A stretch of DNA of 16,568 nt from Coemansia sp. RSA 922 (lineage: Eukaryota > Kickxellomycota > Kickxellomycetes > Kickxellales > Kickxellaceae). Under the pieces are notes generated by a model. That model had not been told where the DNA came from, searched no databases, and saw only the letters and a list, made by a program, of their open reading frames with translations. Each line of letters starts with the position of its first letter. Position 1 is the stretch's first letter. Positions 14,967 through 16,568 of this stretch are shown piece after piece. A program made the translations under genes and the position numbers. The stretch is taken from the NCBI GenBank assembly GCA_027577415.1, contig JANBQS010000500.1:1-16568 (forward strand). The letters run 5' to 3'.

Positions 14967-14976
14967 TTATTATATA
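14967..14976 (-). promoter_or_regulatory. TATA box of the orphan 168-aa gene
   Basis: TATATAATAA on the minus strand, 127 bp upstream of the ATG at 14840. A leader typical of fungal genes (CAAACAACACTT) runs into the start codon. Confidence 0.55.
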
Positions 14977-15093
14977 GGGCGGCCAAGAGGGAAAAGACAG
15001 CTCTCCACCTAGGCTGTTGGGTGGGCAGGCTTGCCACGAAAATGGAAATTGTTGCGTTCTCCCCCAATTTAGTGCTCGTGACATGAGCAAGCC

Positions 15094-15094
15094 A

Positions 15095-15125
<31 letters not shown>

Positions 15126-15128
15126 CAC
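15094..15128. repeat. Poly-A plus CA dinucleotide microsatellite
   Basis: Eighteen consecutive A residues run directly into nine AC units. This is likely length-variable between strains and error-prone in sequencing. Confidence 0.95.
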
Positions 15129-15749
15129 CCCTGCTCCCCAATTTCAAAGCGAGTTTTCTTTGAAACCCCCTTTGAGGACAATGTCATTCCCCAGATTCCG
15201 CAGTTTGACAGTGGAATTTGCGCAGGAAGATGTCATAGCCAAGCTGCCTTTTTCTTTTAGTACTTTGGGGGGTTTTTTTGAAAGAATCCCTTTGCCCAGC
15301 CCCCCAATCCTTTGCTTTTGGTGACTTGAGCAAAACAGTGCTGCCCACTTCATTGGCACCCCCTCTCTCATCCACAGACATACCGGCAGCCCTTTTTTTT
15401 TATTCCTCTCCCACATTTTTTTTATTTCCTTCCCTATTTGATGGGCTAATCTTGTATTGAATCCATATTTTTAGTTTTAACGCCACGCTCCCCTCTTTTA
15501 TGTATGTCTAAGAATCTACATAATAGAAATTACATCATACTTACGACAAATCGACATACATTCATGTGGATTGATCAATGGAGCTTTGAATGACCCTGAT
15601 AGAAAAAAAAATTAGTTTTTGACAGACGAGTGGCTGAATAAAATAAAAAAAATGATCAAACATTACGTAGCAAAATATATGTATCGTGTTATAAACGAAC
15701 ATACTAATGTCCAATACATGTGTCAGCTATACAAGTGGTCGGTTGGGGC

Positions 15750-15757
15750 TATAAAAA
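15750..15757 (+). promoter_or_regulatory. TATA box of the trypsin-like gene
   Basis: TATAAAAA, 100 bp upstream of the first ATG at 15850, preceded by a G-rich stretch (ggttggggc). It is the clearest core promoter in the window. Confidence 0.7.
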
Positions 15758-15791
15758 GGTCCTCGCTGGTCAGTTCCTATAGACAACTCAC

Positions 15792-15822
15792 ATTATTCCT
15801 TCTTCACATATTATTCCTTCTT
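15792..15822 (+). repeat. 13-bp direct repeat in the 5' leader
   Basis: ATTATTCCTTCTT occurs perfectly at 15792-15804 and 15810-15822, an 18-bp period, between the TATA box and the start codon. Confidence 0.8.
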
Positions 15823-15849
15823 ATAAACCAACATATTTTGTAAAAAAAA

Positions 15850-16568
15850 ATGATGAAATTTATTTCTATCAGCGCAGCTATTATAGCAACTATAACATTG
15901 GCAATTGCCAAACAACCTGCTCGTATTACAGATGACCAGGCCGACACCCTTACATACTCATTCTCTGCCATTATTACTTCTACTGACGCGGACTACGCAG
16001 GCAAGAAATGTCATGGAATACTAATAAGCAACACAACCGTATTGACGACGGCCAACTGTCTAACAACCAGTGGACAAACATTATTCAACTCGCACCAAAT
16101 CTCCATATCATTCACAAACACACCGACAATATTCAAGGCACGAAACACAATGATCGCCAGCAAATTCACACCCTACAGGTATAGCCACAATATTGGCATT
16201 ATCCAATTGGAATCAGCCGTACCACCAACAACAGCCACGCCGATAAAGATATACCAAGGTCCTAAACCAACCACTGTGTTTGGGATTTCCAACCCAAAGA
16301 CCAAAATGGACGGACCCAGTTTAGTTCCACTTAACACTCTGGATTACGCAAGTTGCTCCGTCTACAGGAATTATGATAATTCGACGCAGTTGTGTGTAGA
16401 TGGAAGACAATCATGTTATGGCGATGAGGGCGAGGCACTGCTAGTAGCTACCAACTCTACTTATGCACTAGTCGGCATGGCCTCATACGCAGTGTCTGGA
16501 GCAAAAGGCGCTGAGCCCTCAGCCTGTGGCGAGGCAAACAACGTGTCGTATTTTGAGAGTACCAGTGT
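15850..16568 (+). CDS. Secreted chymotrypsin-fold (S1 family) protease homolog lacking the catalytic triad, 3' end outside the window
   Basis: 239 complete codons from ATG at 15850 (second ATG at 15853), cut by the window end. Residues 1-20 are a signal peptide (hydrophobic core ISISAAIIATITLAIA). QPARITDD follows in place of the R-IVGG activation site. Scaffold cysteines match trypsin: C54/C70 (C42-C58), C169/C182 (C168-C182) and C189/C226 (C191-C220). The triad is replaced throughout: VLTTANC gives N69 for His57, HNIGIIQL gives N114 for Asp102, and CYGDEGEA gives E193 for Ser195 in the normal GDSGGP. The S1-pocket residue (trypsin Asp189) is Q187. Four N-glycosylation sequons occur (N61, N177, N202, N231). 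It should be secreted and proteolytically inactive, acting perhaps by binding. The missing end is probably short, since the last trypsin strand and helix should follow at once. Confidence 0.85.
   Translation, partial: MMKFISISAAIIATITLAIAKQPARITDDQADTLTYSFSAIITSTDADYAGKKCHGILISNTTVLTTANCLTTSGQTLFNSHQISISFTNTPTIFKARNTMIASKFTPYRYSHNIGIIQLESAVPPTTATPIKIYQGPKPTTVFGISNPKTKMDGPSLVPLNTLDYASCSVYRNYDNSTQLCVDGRQSCYGDEGEALLVATNSTYALVGMASYAVSGAKGAEPSACGEANNVSYFESTS

Larger units (their letters stand above)
14841..15849. other. 1-kb divergent intergenic region with diverged repeats and CCCCT elements
   Basis: It separates the divergent orphan gene and protease-like gene. It holds a poly-A/CA microsatellite, two diverged copies of a 30-40 bp block with a shared GTGACnTGAGCAA core (15061-15096, 15301-15340), and a perfect inverted repeat TTTCAAAG/CTTTGAAA (15142-15165). 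CCCCT/AGGGG elements resembling yeast stress-response elements lie at 14907, 15128, 15167, 15360 and 15490. Overlapping minus-strand frames of 60-135 codons occur at 14780-15416, but they cross the microsatellite or lack support, so I do not call them genes. Confidence 0.5.

Noticed and set aside
14780..15416. Minus-strand frames of 65-135 codons, including a basic 65-codon frame at 15184-15381
   Set aside because: Several translate straight through the poly-A/CA microsatellite as poly-Phe/Cys-Val. The 65-codon frame reads plausibly but has no promoter, family or conserved context. It could be a relic but is not supported.
15619..15843. 74-codon plus-strand frame ending just before the protease-like gene
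   Set aside because: It starts at TTG and spans the TATA box and the leader repeat of the downstream gene, so it is promoter sequence.

Overview
The window looks like nuclear DNA from an early-diverging, intron-poor fungus, most likely a Kickxellomycotina (Coemansia-like) genome. Eukaryotic origin is clear: an RS-rich cyclophilin-RRM fusion, a Fun30/SMARCAD1 remodeler, a 7TM receptor, TATA boxes 75-130 bp upstream of start codons, AATAAA signals and no Shine-Dalgarno sites. All recognisable housekeeping genes are single uninterrupted reading frames separated by very short spacers. The lineage assignment is inference from gene style, not from a search.

Layout. 1-630: a poorly defined edge that may hold the last exon of a plus-strand gene (to 301) and a small spliced minus-strand gene (630-306). 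631-1436: an AT-rich promoter region with several CCAAT boxes. 1437-2621 (+): nuclear cyclophilin with RRM (PPIL4/Cyp6 type). 2682-6220 (-): three tandem metabolic genes, phosphoglycerate kinase, a divergent purine nucleoside phosphorylase, and a glyoxylate/hydroxypyruvate reductase. The reductase shares a 252-bp divergent promoter with 6473-9421 (+), a Fun30/SMARCAD1-type SNF2 ATPase. 9556-9861 (+): a 101-aa single-span membrane protein. 10222-11271 (+): a 7TM receptor-like protein, convergent with 11289-13322 (-), a long-chain acyl-CoA synthetase, with 17 bp between stop codons. 13323-15849: gene-poor, holding a possible broken small secreted-protein gene (about 13829-14136), an orphan 168-aa gene (14334-14840, -), microsatellites and diverged short repeats. 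15850 to the window end (+): a secreted trypsin-fold protein, truncated by the window edge.

The left two-thirds is ordinary metabolic and chromatin housekeeping content with no sign of an operon-like functional unit. The right-hand 3 kb is accessory in character: orphan or fast-evolving genes, strong TATA promoters and AT-leaning codons. Its most notable gene is the chymotrypsin-fold protein, in which all three catalytic-triad positions are replaced (His to Asn, Asp to Asn, Ser to Glu) while the signal peptide and scaffold cysteines remain, so it reads as a secreted pseudoprotease. Second is the purine nucleoside phosphorylase, which lacks several normally invariant phosphate- and base-binding residues. 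I saw no mobile element, tRNA, rRNA or CRISPR array.
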